A stretch of DNA of 39,111 nt, taken from Marivita sp. XM-24bin2. GTDB lineage: Bacteria > Pseudomonadota > Alphaproteobacteria > Rhodobacterales > Rhodobacteraceae. The notes under the pieces were generated by a model. The model searched no databases. It was not told where the DNA came from and saw only the letters and a list, made by a program, of their open reading frames with translations. Of the stretch, positions 9,524-18,877 are shown piece by piece. The stretch covers positions 1 to 39,111 of the forward strand of contig QCWH01000013.1 in NCBI GenBank assembly GCA_003149565.1, written 5' to 3'. Each line of letters starts with the position of its first letter. Position 1 is the stretch's first letter. The position numbers were made by a program, and so were the translations under genes.

Positions 9524-10663
9524 ATGACGCGTATTCTCTTTCTCATCTTGTGTTTGGGCTTTGTGGCCGCCTGTGACAGCGGCGGCGGAGACGTCCTGCA
9601 GACGCCGACCGGTGAAGACGGTACGGGTGGCGATGGCGGCACCGACGGGGATGGAGATGAACAGCCCATCGTCAGCGACCGCGGCACACCCAGCCTGCCC
9701 CCCGGCACATCGAATCCGACACCGAATTCGCAAATCGTGCGTCGCGAAGAACGCGACGAGGAAAGCGGCGGCGGCTACGCCACGAATATTCGCTACCTTA
9801 ATGATGAAGGCCAAGACGAATTCTTCGTCGACAACATCGCCTTCGACGGCAACAACGTCTACACGCGCGGTAATCCTGATACCGGTGTGGCACAACTCGG
9901 CGAATTTGCCGTCTACGAAGGCGCGGAAAGCACGGAAGACCCGGTAACCGGCACCACACTGCGGACCTTTACCTACCGTGCCATCTATGGCCGCAGCATC
10001 AATGGCGAAACCGAATTCGCGATTGTCCGCTCCGGGTCATATGTCGATTACGGCTTTGGCGGATTTGTCTATCAGCGCAACGGCTTTGACGATGACGGCA
10101 ACGAGGTCAGCCTTGTTCTGCCCGAGGACGGTGATGCCATTTACACTGGTGACTACGCAGGCATACGCGTTTTCCGAGGTGCGGGCGGTCTCGAATATGT
10201 TCAAGGCGACGCCGAAATGATTGTCGACTTCAAAGACTTCAACGAGGGCAATCGCGGTGTCGCGCTCTTTGTCCGCAACCGCCGTCTCTATGATATCAAC
10301 GGTACGGAAATCACCCGCCAGTACCTTGATGCGCTTGGACGAGGCGATGAAGCAGAAGACGATGTACGCTCTCTGTTGACCGACACAGATGCCGACGGAA
10401 ACCCGGTTTTGCCGACAATCCGTCCGGTGATCTCGCCAGACGATGCCGACTCGAACGGTGAAATCGCGGCGGACGTGTTCGAGCTTGCAGTCTTTGACAA
10501 CGGCGAAACGATCGAAAGCGGCGAAGGCACCTACTACGCCATCATGTCGGGTGACGGCGCCGAGGAAATTGTCGGCGTGCTTGTCATGGAGGGCAACGAC
10601 CCAAGGCATGACAGCGACGTCACCTACCAGGAAACCGGTGGGTTTATCGTTTACCGTCAATAA
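9524..10663 (+). CDS. TbpB-like surface lipoprotein (candidate Slam substrate)
   Basis: A 379-residue lipoprotein. The signal peptide ends in a lipobox V-A-A-C17, followed by a long Gly/Asp/Thr-rich linker (about 18-70) such as surface-exposed lipoproteins carry. The C-terminal part resembles the eight-stranded barrel domain of transferrin-binding-protein-B-like proteins: YTGDYAGIRVF at 207, then GDAEMIVDF at 228, a FVRNRRLYDING segment, and the closing strands EEIVGVLVMEG. No handle domain for transferrin is recognised, so the ligand is open. The start ATG 9524 has GAGG at 9510-9513; the frame is open further upstream but without a signal peptide. The stop TAA overlaps the next ATG (TAATG), coupling it to the Slam-like gene. 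The family call rests on motif pattern by eye. Confidence 0.72.
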   Translation: MTRILFLILCLGFVAACDSGGGDVLQTPTGEDGTGGDGGTDGDGDEQPIVSDRGTPSLPPGTSNPTPNSQIVRREERDEESGGGYATNIRYLNDEGQDEFFVDNIAFDGNNVYTRGNPDTGVAQLGEFAVYEGAESTEDPVTGTTLRTFTYRAIYGRSINGETEFAIVRSGSYVDYGFGGFVYQRNGFDDDGNEVSLVLPEDGDAIYTGDYAGIRVFRGAGGLEYVQGDAEMIVDFKDFNEGNRGVALFVRNRRLYDINGTEITRQYLDALGRGDEAEDDVRSLLTDTDADGNPVLPTIRPVISPDDADSNGEIAADVFELAVFDNGETIESGEGTYYAIMSGDGAEEIVGVLVMEGNDPRHDSDVTYQETGGFIVYRQ

Positions 10664-12027
10664 TGGCACGCTCGTCCCGTCGCCTTGGCCTGATCGCCGG
10701 AGCGCTTGTCTTCATAGCAGCGCAAGCTTCGGCGCAGGCTGTCCTCAGCCCGGGTCAGATACGCGACCTGGCTGGTCAGGCTGTGCTGCAGGGACAGTCG
10801 GAGCTCGCCTTTGACCTGTCTGGTGCGCTGATCGAGCGAGATGAAAACGATCTCGGCGCGCATCTCATCCGGTCGCGCGCCGCTCGGAACCTGGGCCGCA
10901 ATGACGACGCTCTCAGCCATGCACGCCGCGCCTGGGCCTTGGCTGAAGCCGAAGACGCGCGATATGCGGCAGCCTTGGCGATGGCGCAGGCGCTTTCGTC
11001 GTCCGGGCGCCGGACGGCCGCCCAGCTCTGGCTGCGCCGGGCCGCACAAATTGCTCCCAACGAGGCTCTCAAGGCGCGCGCTGCCGAGGATTTCCGCTAT
11101 GTGCGCCGTCAGAATCCCTGGTCAACGGCTCTTCGTTTCTCAATCGCGCCAAGTTCCAACATCAACAATGGCAGTCGCAACGAAACCTCGGAACTGTTCG
11201 GACTGCCATTCGAGTTCTCGCTCGGAGGTGAGGCCCGAGCGCTCTCGGGGGTCGAGATCTCGACCGGCGTGAGCACGCGTTATCGCCTTGTGAAATCGGA
11301 CCGCAAACGCACTGATCTGCTCTTTGGCCTTTCGCACCGGACCTATGTCCTGTCGGATGACGCCAAGGACATCGCGCCGGACGCAGAGGGATCTGACTTT
11401 GCGACAAGCTCGGTTTTTGTCGGGCTGCAGGAAGACTATGCGCTGCCCGGTGGCAAGGCGCGGCTGGGCTGGGAGCTGCGGCTGGGGCGGACCTGGTATG
11501 GCGGCGATCCCCTGATGTCCTACAATCGACTTGGCACCACCTACCGCCGTGCAACCGGCGACAACGGCATGTTAAGCCTGTCGCTTAATCGCGAAGGACA
11601 GTCCGGGGAAGATGGCCGCGCAGACGCAACCATCTGGAGCGCACAGCTTGGATATGGGATGTCCCTGCCGCGCGGCGATACCCTGTCTCTCTCCACCAGT
11701 TTTCTGACATCCGAAAGCGCTGCGGACTACCTCGATTACGATCAGCGCGCGATCTCGGCGCGCTACGGGCTCGCAGAGGCCATTGGCCCAGCGTTTCTTG
11801 TCTTTGGCCTTACTCTTTCCGACAAACGCCACGACAGCACGGGCGTCGCCAGCCAGAAACGGCATGAAAAAACCGCGAAGGCCAGCGTCACCGCGATTTT
11901 GCGGGACATCGAATATTACGGGTTCATGCCCACGCTCACGCTGAATGCGGAACGCACGGACGCGAATATCGACCTCTACGAGACCGAGAATTACGGCATC
12001 GAACTTGGCATCCGGTCGGCCTTCTAA
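10663..12027 (+). CDS. Slam-like outer-membrane protein (TPR plus DUF560 beta-barrel)
   Basis: A 454-residue protein with a Sec signal peptide (cleavage after ASA, about residue 24). A helical TPR-like region covers about 30-148. A C-terminal beta-barrel opens with NPWSTALRFSIAPSSNINNG (151-170), close to the APxxNINNGT hallmark of the surface lipoprotein assembly modifier barrel, and ends in Phe as outer-membrane barrels do. Slam proteins move lipoproteins such as TbpB across the outer membrane and are the translocon of type XI secretion. The gene overlaps the upstream lipoprotein gene by one base, exactly the substrate-translocon pairing known in Neisseria. Family call is good; specificity for the neighbour is inferred. 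Confidence 0.8.
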   Translation: MARSSRRLGLIAGALVFIAAQASAQAVLSPGQIRDLAGQAVLQGQSELAFDLSGALIERDENDLGAHLIRSRAARNLGRNDDALSHARRAWALAEAEDARYAAALAMAQALSSSGRRTAAQLWLRRAAQIAPNEALKARAAEDFRYVRRQNPWSTALRFSIAPSSNINNGSRNETSELFGLPFEFSLGGEARALSGVEISTGVSTRYRLVKSDRKRTDLLFGLSHRTYVLSDDAKDIAPDAEGSDFATSSVFVGLQEDYALPGGKARLGWELRLGRTWYGGDPLMSYNRLGTTYRRATGDNGMLSLSLNREGQSGEDGRADATIWSAQLGYGMSLPRGDTLSLSTSFLTSESAADYLDYDQRAISARYGLAEAIGPAFLVFGLTLSDKRHDSTGVASQKRHEKTAKASVTAILRDIEYYGFMPTLTLNAERTDANIDLYETENYGIELGIRSAF

Positions 12028-12096
12028 GGCCGCTTTGGCACTCGACATCGCCGGGAATTGGCCTAGCCTGTGAACAGACTAAATCATGAGGACACC

Positions 12097-12525
12097 ATGC
12101 CCCTGCGCTATTTGCACACAATGGTCCGCGTTAAGGACCTTGAAGCTTCGATGAAATTCTACAGCCTGTTGGGTCTGAAAGAGACCCGTCGCACAGACAA
12201 TGAGAAAGGCCGCTTCACCCTGGTTTTCATGGCACCAGAAGGGCAAGAGGAATGCCCCGTCGAATTGACCTATAACTGGGATGGCGACGACGGGCTGCCC
12301 TCGGACAGCCGCCATTTTGGTCATCTCGCCTATCGCGTCGATAATATTTACGACATGTGCCAGCACCTGATGGACAATGGCGTTACAATCAACCGTCCGC
12401 CACGCGACGGTCACATGGCGTTTGTGCGCTCGCCCGACAATATCTCGATCGAGCTGTTGCAGGCGGGCGATGCCCTGCCACCGCAGGAACCGTGGGCAAG
12501 CATGGAAAACACCGGGCACTGGTGA
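12097..12525 (+). CDS. gloA: Lactoylglutathione lyase (glyoxalase I)
   Basis: Isomerises the methylglyoxal-glutathione hemithioacetal to S-lactoylglutathione in the cytoplasm. The 142-residue protein carries the four metal ligands expected for the nickel-type bacterial enzyme: His7 (YLHTMV), Glu56 (PVELTYNW), His76 (FGHLAYRV) and Glu119 (SIELLQ). ATG 12097 is preceded by GAGGA at 12088-12092; a GTG at 12070 would add nine residues without support. The downstream DUF1194 gene starts 4 bases after the stop, so the two may be co-transcribed, though no functional link is known. Confidence 0.95.
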   Translation: MPLRYLHTMVRVKDLEASMKFYSLLGLKETRRTDNEKGRFTLVFMAPEGQEECPVELTYNWDGDDGLPSDSRHFGHLAYRVDNIYDMCQHLMDNGVTINRPPRDGHMAFVRSPDNISIELLQAGDALPPQEPWASMENTGHW

Positions 12526-12529
12526 TGTG

Positions 12530-13240
12530 ATGCGGCGCGTTTGGGCGGCTGTGGTGACAGTGCTTTGGATCGGGCTGGCTGGCCCGGCCTTGGCACAAAG
12601 CCATTGCCGCCTTGCGCTGGTGCTTGCGCTCGATGTGTCATCTTCGGTGGATGCCGAGGAATACATCCTGCAGCGCGACGGGCTTGCCGCAGCGCTGAAC
12701 GATCCATTGATCCGCAGCGCAATACTGGACGGAGACGGTCATGTGGCCATGGCCATATACGAATGGAGCGGTCGCCGGCAAAGCGCGATGGTCAGCAATT
12801 GGACAGCGCTGGAGGATGATGCGGCGATTGACGGGCTGATCAACCGTCTGGTGTCCGCTCCCAGAAGCCACACACGTTTTCCGACCGCGATGGGTTATGC
12901 CCTTGGCTATGGTGCCATGCTTCTGGCACGGGGGCCGAACTGCGACAGACAAGTGATCGACGTGTCAGGCGATGGTGAAAACAACGACGGCTTCCCGCCC
13001 CGTCTCGCCTATAAAAATTTTCCATTTACCAATGTCACCGTCAACGGCTTGGCTGTCCTGGGCGGGTCTGACGACGTTCTGGATTATTTCCAGCGCGAAG
13101 TCCGGTTCGGGTTCGGAGCCTTTGTCGAGACCTCGGAAGGGTATCAGGGCTACCGCGAGGCAATGACGCGCAAGCTGTTTCGTGAACTGAACGACATGAT
13201 CCTGGGCGCGCGTCCTGTCAGCGGCCAACGTCCCGGCTAA
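12530..13240 (+). CDS. DUF1194 secreted von Willebrand factor A-like protein
   Basis: A 236-residue protein with a Sec signal peptide (AGPALA before Q23) and a vWA-like fold. The first strand carries the metal-site motif DVSSSVD (D35, S37, S39), and the VIDVSGDGENNDG segment supplies a second acidic cluster. DUF1194 proteins are common in Rhodobacterales and have no established function; a periplasmic binding or adhesion role is only a guess. ATG 12530 follows the gloA stop closely; another ATG overlapping that stop (12525) is in a different frame. The stop codon overlaps the end of the convergent MarR gene by 4 bases. Confidence 0.85.
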   Translation: MRRVWAAVVTVLWIGLAGPALAQSHCRLALVLALDVSSSVDAEEYILQRDGLAAALNDPLIRSAILDGDGHVAMAIYEWSGRRQSAMVSNWTALEDDAAIDGLINRLVSAPRSHTRFPTAMGYALGYGAMLLARGPNCDRQVIDVSGDGENNDGFPPRLAYKNFPFTNVTVNGLAVLGGSDDVLDYFQREVRFGFGAFVETSEGYQGYREAMTRKLFRELNDMILGARPVSGQRPG

Positions 13241-13734
13241 TAGATATACCTGATCTGATCGGTCCAGTACCGTTCCATCCGGCGCAGGGTGCTGCTCATA
13301 TCCCCCAGCGTGCCGTGATCGATGACCTTGGTTGAGATCAGACCCTCGGCATGGCGCGCAAACAAGGCCGAAATCAAATCCCGGATCTCGCGTCCACGCG
13401 GTGTCAGTTTGACCCGAACGGATCGTCGGTCAATTTCGCACCTCTGATGGTGCATGTAGCCCATATCCACAAGTTTCTTGAGATTGTAGCTGACATTGCT
13501 GCCCTGATAGTACCCACGGGTCTTCAATTCCCCCGCCGTCACCTCATTATCGCCGATATTGAACAAGAGCAGAGCCTGCACGGCGTTGATTTCAATGATG
13601 CCGACGCGTTCGAATTCATCCTTGATCACATCGAGCAACAAGCGATGCAGTCGCTCGACCAGCGCGAGCGCTTCAAGGTAGCCGTCGAGGATTGCTCCGG
13701 CGCCACCGCGATCCACAGATGCATGAATGCTCAT
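13237..13734 (-). CDS. MarR-family winged-helix regulator, LdtR-like
   Basis: A 165-residue MarR protein. The recognition region is NEVTAGELKTRGYYQGSNVS followed by YNLKKLVDMGYMHHQ, and the wing contains DRRSVRVKLTPRG. The YYQGSNVSYNLKKLVDMGY block resembles LdtR, a MarR regulator studied in Liberibacter where it controls an L,D-transpeptidase gene and osmotic stress tolerance. That similarity is from memory and unverified. ATG 13734 is preceded by GGAG. An imperfect palindrome about 37 bp upstream (13771-13791) could be its autoregulatory operator. It is convergent with, and just overlaps, the DUF1194 gene. Confidence 0.82.
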   Translation of the reverse strand: MSIHASVDRGGAGAILDGYLEALALVERLHRLLLDVIKDEFERVGIIEINAVQALLLFNIGDNEVTAGELKTRGYYQGSNVSYNLKKLVDMGYMHHQRCEIDRRSVRVKLTPRGREIRDLISALFARHAEGLISTKVIDHGTLGDMSSTLRRMERYWTDQIRYIY

Positions 13735-13770
13735 TCGTTTCTCCGCCTTTTCCGTCAGACAGGAGAATCG

Positions 13771-13791
13771 CCGATAATCCCGAATAATCGG
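13771..13791. promoter_or_regulatory. Imperfect palindrome upstream of the MarR gene
   Basis: CCGATAAT, five bases, ATAATCGG: seven of eight arm positions are symmetric. It lies between sdhE and the MarR start, where a MarR autoregulatory operator would be expected. AT-rich half sites spaced one helical turn apart suit a winged-helix dimer, but there is no direct evidence. Confidence 0.3.
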
Positions 13792-13816
13792 TTAAGCCGG
13801 AAAAACTCTTTTTGGC

Positions 13817-14077
13817 TCAGCGCTGAAAGGCAACTTCCGAGATGTCCGAAATGAGATCTCGCAAGCTGTCGGGCGGCGGTCGTTGACCGCTCACCCACTG
13901 GTACAAATCCTGGTCGTTTTCCGACAAGAGCGCATCGTAACGGTCAAGCATGGCATCATCAAAACCTTCCAACCGAAGCTCGGCATAGCGTGACAGGATG
14001 ATATCCATCTCCTTGATCCCGCGACGCATGGAGCGCATCGAAAGACGTTTCAGACGGTTTTCACGAGATTCTGTCAT
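13817..14077 (-). CDS. sdhE: Succinate dehydrogenase flavinylation factor SdhE
   Basis: An 86-residue SdhE/Sdh5-family protein (former DUF339). It helps covalent FAD attachment to SdhA. The key surface motif RRGIKEMD (residues 18-25; RGxxE) is intact, followed by the conserved LLSENDQDLYQWVSGQ (50-65) and P. Length is normal. Its ATG overlaps the stop of the upstream XRE regulator gene by four bases (ATGA), so the pair is co-translated; no sdh genes are nearby. Confidence 0.93.
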   Translation of the reverse strand: MTESRENRLKRLSMRSMRRGIKEMDIILSRYAELRLEGFDDAMLDRYDALLSENDQDLYQWVSGQRPPPDSLRDLISDISEVAFQR

Positions 14078-14466
14078 GTGGTCTGGGTCACCAGAGTGCG
14101 CAGTCGTTTCTCCAACCGGGCAAGTTGCTCGGCCTTGAAGTGAAGGTCTGACTTCATTTCGCGGATTTCAAGGATAATTTCGGTCATTTCCGCCGGCGGA
14201 GCCTCGGCATCGGGGTTCTCAATCCCTTCGCCCTCGCCGTTGATCAACCACATCATCGACACGTTCAGCAGACCCGCCAGCATCGACAACCGATTGGCGC
14301 GCGGCTCTGCAATATCGTTCTCCCAGTTGCGCAATGTTGCTTTCTTGACCCCCAACCGCTTGGCCAAGGACTCCTGCGTCATCCCAGCGGCTTCGCGCGC
14401 TGCAGTCATGCGGTCCCCAAAGGTGGCGATTTCAGGCGCGTACCAGTTCTGGTCATTCTCGGTCAT
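14074..14466 (-). CDS. XRE-family helix-turn-helix regulator
   Basis: A 130-residue protein with a Cro/C1-type helix-turn-helix at about residues 17-71 (MTAAREAAGMTQESLAKRLG, then KKATLRNWENDIAEPRANRL), an acidic linker and a C-terminal coiled coil (about 95-125) probably for dimerisation. ATG 14466 is preceded by AAGGAA. It is divergent from the aspartate aminotransferase gene (86-bp gap) and overlaps sdhE downstream. The gap contains TCAAG and CTTGA (14479-14483 and 14491-14495), a weak dyad next to its own start. Target genes unknown. Confidence 0.88.
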   Translation of the reverse strand: MTENDQNWYAPEIATFGDRMTAAREAAGMTQESLAKRLGVKKATLRNWENDIAEPRANRLSMLAGLLNVSMMWLINGEGEGIENPDAEAPPAEMTEIILEIREMKSDLHFKAEQLARLEKRLRTLVTQTT

Positions 14467-14495
14467 CGGTTTTTCCTTTCAAGATCATCGCTTGA

Positions 14496-15755
<1,260 letters not shown>

Positions 15756-15865
15756 GCCAGACTTGGATTCTATTGAAGAAAGTACCCAGGTCGCGGCCTG
15801 TGTCTCGGACTGGTTTAATTGAGTATGAGTTGGTAGCCTGACACCAGAACAGGCACGAGGCGTTT

Positions 15866-16279
15866 ATGGCTGGAGACCTTCCTGGATATTACTTCAGGGT
15901 ACGCGAAAACGGCGCGCTTGTTTTTCGTGTGGATACAGAGAACCCGCAGCGTCGGATCGAAATGGATCAGATCGCCGTCGTCAACATCCGCAATGGTGAG
16001 ATCAAACCCCATGGCGACCGCACCTTGAGCGAAGACGATGTCGCCGTCATTCGCGATTGGATGCGGCAACGGCAGATCACTCTGGCGGATCGCGATGTCG
16101 ATGACATACTGCGCACCGTTGACCACCTCAACCTCACTACCCAATGGGCCCAATCGCGCGCAACACCCGAGCAGCTTGAAACAGTGACGGACGCGCTCCT
16201 TCTCGCCATGCACGACCTGCGGGGCGTGTTGGTCCGACGCAAGGCGGAACGCCTGATGAAAGACGAGACGGCACGCTGA
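15866..16279 (+). CDS. Uncharacterised conserved-looking protein
   Basis: I do not recognise this 137-residue protein. It has no signal peptide or membrane helix. The N-terminal half is beta-rich with YYFRVRENGALVFRVD and ends in a short RTLSEDDVAVIRDWM segment; the C-terminal half is helical (DRDVDDILRTVDHLN, and LAMHDLRGVLVRRKAERL). A GAGG at 15857-15860 supports ATG 15866. It sits between the aminotransferase and parE genes on the same strand with gaps of 110 and 63 bases. The coding pattern and start signal make it a likely real gene. Confidence 0.75.
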   Translation: MAGDLPGYYFRVRENGALVFRVDTENPQRRIEMDQIAVVNIRNGEIKPHGDRTLSEDDVAVIRDWMRQRQITLADRDVDDILRTVDHLNLTTQWAQSRATPEQLETVTDALLLAMHDLRGVLVRRKAERLMKDETAR

Positions 16280-16342
16280 CGCTTCCCCCTCGACCGCACG
16301 TCTGTCATACTGCCGCAAAGCAACAAAGACAGAGCAGCTGCC

Positions 16343-18301
16343 ATGGCCGAAGACCTTCTCTCCGGACACGAACCGACCGACTATGACGCCTCCTCGATTG
16401 AGGTGCTGGAGGGGCTGGAGCCCGTCCGCAAACGGCCCGGCATGTATATCGGCGGCACCGATGAGCGTGCTCTGCATCACCTCGTGGCCGAGGTGCTCGA
16501 CAACTCGATGGACGAAGCGGTGGCGGGGCACGCCAACCGGATCGAGGTTGAGTTGCACGAAGATTACGCCGTCACCATCCGCGACAACGGGCGCGGTATT
16601 CCGATTGATCCGCATCCCAAGTTTCCGGACAAATCCGCGCTCGAAGTAATCCTCTGCACCCTGCATGCGGGCGGGAAATTCAGCGGCAAGGCCTATGAGA
16701 CCTCGGGCGGTCTGCACGGGGTTGGTGCCTCGGTTGTGAATGCGCTCAGTGACTCGATGGTGGTTCAGGTTGCCCGCAACAAGGAGCTGTTCGAGCAACG
16801 CTTCTCACGCGGCATTCCTCTCACCAAAGTGGAGAAGGTCGGAGCGGCACCGAATCGGCGCGGCACAACCGTGACATTCCATGCAGATGAACAAATCTTC
16901 GGCTCGCACCGATTCAAACCCGCGCGTCTGTTCAAGATGGTGCGGTCAAAGGCCTATCTGTTTTCCGGTGTCGAGATCCGTTGGAAATCGGCGATCGAGG
17001 ATGGTGACACGCCGACAGAGGCGACATTCCACTTTCCCGGCGGTCTCAGCGATTATCTGGTGGAAACGCTGGGCAGCGCGTCGACCTACGCCGAGAAGCC
17101 GTTTTCCGGCACGGTCGATTTCAAGGAAAAATTCAACACACCCGGCAAGGTGGAATGGGCGATCAACTGGACGCCATCGCGTGACGGGTTCATCCAGTCC
17201 TACTGTAACACGGTTCCCACCCCCGAAGGCGGCACGCATGAGGCCGGGTTCTGGGTAGCGATCCTCAAGGGTATCCGCGCATATGGCGAGTTGTCGAACA
17301 ACAAGAAGGCCGCACAGATCACCCGCGATGACCTGATCACGGGCGGGTGCGCGCTGGTCTCTTGCTTCATCCGCGAACCAGAATTCGTGGGCCAGACCAA
17401 AGACCGGCTCGCAACCACAGAAGCACAGCGACTGGTCGAAGGCGCGGTCCGCGATCATTTCGACAACTGGCTTGCGGCGGATACGAAGTCCGCAGGGGCC
17501 ATTCTCGACTTTCTTGTGCTGCGCGCCGAAGAGCGGTTGCGGCGGCGACAGGAGAAAGAGACCCAGCGCAAATCAGCGACCAAGAAACTGCGCCTTCCGG
17601 GCAAACTCGTCGATTGCTCGGCCACCTCACGCGAAGGCACGGAGCTTTTCATCGTGGAGGGCGACTCGGCTGGTGGATCGGCCAAGATGGCGCGGGACCG
17701 CAAGACACAGGCGCTTCTGCCGCTGCGGGGGAAAATCCTGAACGTTCTTGGTGCTGCCTCCTCAAAACTGGGGACCAATGCCGAGATCAGTGATCTCACA
17801 CAGGCCTTGGGTGTGGGCCTTGGGACGAAGTTCAATGTCGACGATCTGCGTTACGAAAAGATTATCATCATGACGGACGCGGACGTTGACGGCGCACATA
17901 TCGCGTCGCTTTTGATGACATTCTTCTTCACCCAGATGCGCCCGATGATCGACGCAGGGCACCTGTATCTGGCCTGCCCGCCCTTGTACCGGCTCACGCA
18001 GGGGGCCAAGCGGCTTTACGTGGCGGATGATGCCGAGAAGGACCTGATGATGGAGAAAGGTTTGGGCGGCAAAGGCAAGATCGACGTCCAGCGCTTCAAG
18101 GGTCTGGGCGAGATGGACGCGAAAGATTTGAAAGAAACTACAATGGACCCGGCCTCGCGGAAATTGATCCGCGTGACCATTGACGAGGACGAACCGGGCG
18201 AGACCGGCGACCTGGTGGAACGTCTGATGGGCAAGAAGCCGGAGCTGCGGTTCCAGTATATTCAGGAGAACGCGCGGTTTGTTGAGGAGTTGGATGTTTG
18301 A
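16343..18301 (+). CDS. parE: DNA topoisomerase IV subunit B
   Basis: ATPase subunit of topoisomerase IV, which decatenates daughter chromosomes with ParC. The 652-residue length fits ParE rather than the ~800-residue GyrB. GHKL ATPase motifs: EVLDNSMDEA (Asn54), DNGRGIP (81-87) and GGLHGVGAS (122-130). The TOPRIM domain shows EGDSAGGSA (Glu439) and the metal-binding MTDADVDGAH near 510, then QRFKGLGEMD towards the end. ATG 16343 gives the expected N terminus, with only a weak purine stretch upstream. The stop is followed within a few bases by a GTGCGTG/CACGCAC hairpin that may end transcription. Confidence 0.96.
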   Translation: MAEDLLSGHEPTDYDASSIEVLEGLEPVRKRPGMYIGGTDERALHHLVAEVLDNSMDEAVAGHANRIEVELHEDYAVTIRDNGRGIPIDPHPKFPDKSALEVILCTLHAGGKFSGKAYETSGGLHGVGASVVNALSDSMVVQVARNKELFEQRFSRGIPLTKVEKVGAAPNRRGTTVTFHADEQIFGSHRFKPARLFKMVRSKAYLFSGVEIRWKSAIEDGDTPTEATFHFPGGLSDYLVETLGSASTYAEKPFSGTVDFKEKFNTPGKVEWAINWTPSRDGFIQSYCNTVPTPEGGTHEAGFWVAILKGIRAYGELSNNKKAAQITRDDLITGGCALVSCFIREPEFVGQTKDRLATTEAQRLVEGAVRDHFDNWLAADTKSAGAILDFLVLRAEERLRRRQEKETQRKSATKKLRLPGKLVDCSATSREGTELFIVEGDSAGGSAKMARDRKTQALLPLRGKILNVLGAASSKLGTNAEISDLTQALGVGLGTKFNVDDLRYEKIIIMTDADVDGAHIASLLMTFFFTQMRPMIDAGHLYLACPPLYRLTQGAKRLYVADDAEKDLMMEKGLGGKGKIDVQRFKGLGEMDAKDLKETTMDPASRKLIRVTIDEDEPGETGDLVERLMGKKPELRFQYIQENARFVEELDV

Positions 18302-18306
18302 GTTCC

Positions 18307-18324
18307 GTGCGTGAAATCACGCAC
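18307..18324. repeat. Hairpin directly after parE
   Basis: GTGCGTG, AAAT, CACGCAC starts six bases after the parE stop. It shares its arms with the dispersed palindrome at 18340-18363, so it may be a degenerate neighbouring copy. No T-run follows on the plus strand, so if it ends parE transcription it is not a classical intrinsic terminator. Confidence 0.5.
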
Positions 18325-18339
18325 CGGGACGGTCGATTT

Positions 18340-18363
18340 GGTGCGTGTAAACACGCACCCTAC
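18340..18363 (-). repeat. Dispersed palindrome GTAGGGTGCGTG...CACGCACC, copy 1
   Basis: Read on the minus strand: GTAG followed by 9-bp arms GGTGCGTGT and ACACGCACC around a 2-base loop. The same GTAG-prefixed palindrome occurs on the plus strand at 33068-33091 and 36004-36027. The shared asymmetric GTAG flank shows the copies are related rather than chance palindromes. All three copies are in non-coding gaps. Confidence 0.75.
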
Positions 18364-18366
18364 AAA

Positions 18367-18485
18367 GCGCCCGACCCTGGGTGGGCGCGTGCGACCGCTG
18401 AACGATGCGAGGCGGTGTCACGCGCATAACGGCAATTAAAGCAAACGACACGCCAATGCGCCCTCCCGGGTCGAGGGTCGGGCGC
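18367..18485. other. 119-bp block closed by a 12-bp inverted repeat, possible structured RNA
   Basis: GCGCCCGACCCT (18367-18378) pairs perfectly with AGGGTCGGGCGC (18474-18485). Inside, GCGTG and GACCGC can pair with GCGGTGTC and CACGC (about 18385-18426), giving a branched fold. An 81-codon minus-strand frame crosses it but lacks a ribosome binding site. It could be a small RNA, a large REP-like element or a decayed repeat. Confidence 0.35.
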
Positions 18486-18824
18486 GGCTCATCCTTCGGA
18501 CGAGCTGGGTTGCTCGAACCGTGTGATACTTTCATTCGACGGGGCGTGCCCCAAATTTCCAAAAAGAGGTGACGTCACCTGAGTTGGGTGGACATGCTCT
18601 CTCGTCTGCAAAGCGGCGTCACCCGCTTTGAACCTGCACCCCGAAGGGCCTCATGAAACGCGTCTCTCATAGTTGGAACGCAATGCGTTCGCCGGAGAGG
18701 TTTGTCGCTTGGGGTGTCCCGCCGCAAGACGGAACGGGTCGGATCCGATGGGCGGGAGGTATCGGAGGGAAGGGTTAACAGCGCGGAAATGGACCGTGCG
18801 GTGCGGGATGACGCTGCCCCCCAC

Positions 18825-18852
18825 AAAAAAGCCCCGCCACTCGGGCGGGGCT
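18825..18852 (-). terminator. Intrinsic terminator after rplQ
   Basis: On the minus strand AGCCCCGCC, loop CGAGT, GGCGGGGCT (9-bp perfect stem) is followed by a six-base T run. It lies 26 bases after the rplQ stop and ends the rpsM-rpsK-rpoA-rplQ unit. Confidence 0.9.
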
Positions 18853-18877
18853 GTGATCGTCCCTTGCGGGCGTGATC

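Larger units (their letters stand above)
18302..18824. other. Non-coding stretch between parE and rplQ, rich in inverted repeats
   Basis: No convincing gene is seen. The short open frames on both strands lack start signals and family resemblance. The stretch contains a hairpin at 18307-18324, one copy of a dispersed palindrome (18340-18363), a 119-bp block bounded by a 12-bp inverted repeat (18367-18485), a CTCATCC/GGACGAG hairpin near 18488-18504 and a GAACGCA-A-TGCGTTC palindrome (18676-18690). No tRNA cloverleaf was found. Confidence 0.7.

Noticed and set aside
18470-18540. Possible tRNA T-loop (GGTTCGAGC on the minus strand)
   Set aside because: No matching 5-bp T stem, acceptor stem or anticodon arm could be drawn.
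18317-18562. 81-codon minus-strand frame after parE
   Set aside because: No ribosome binding site and it crosses the inverted-repeat block; better explained as non-coding structure.
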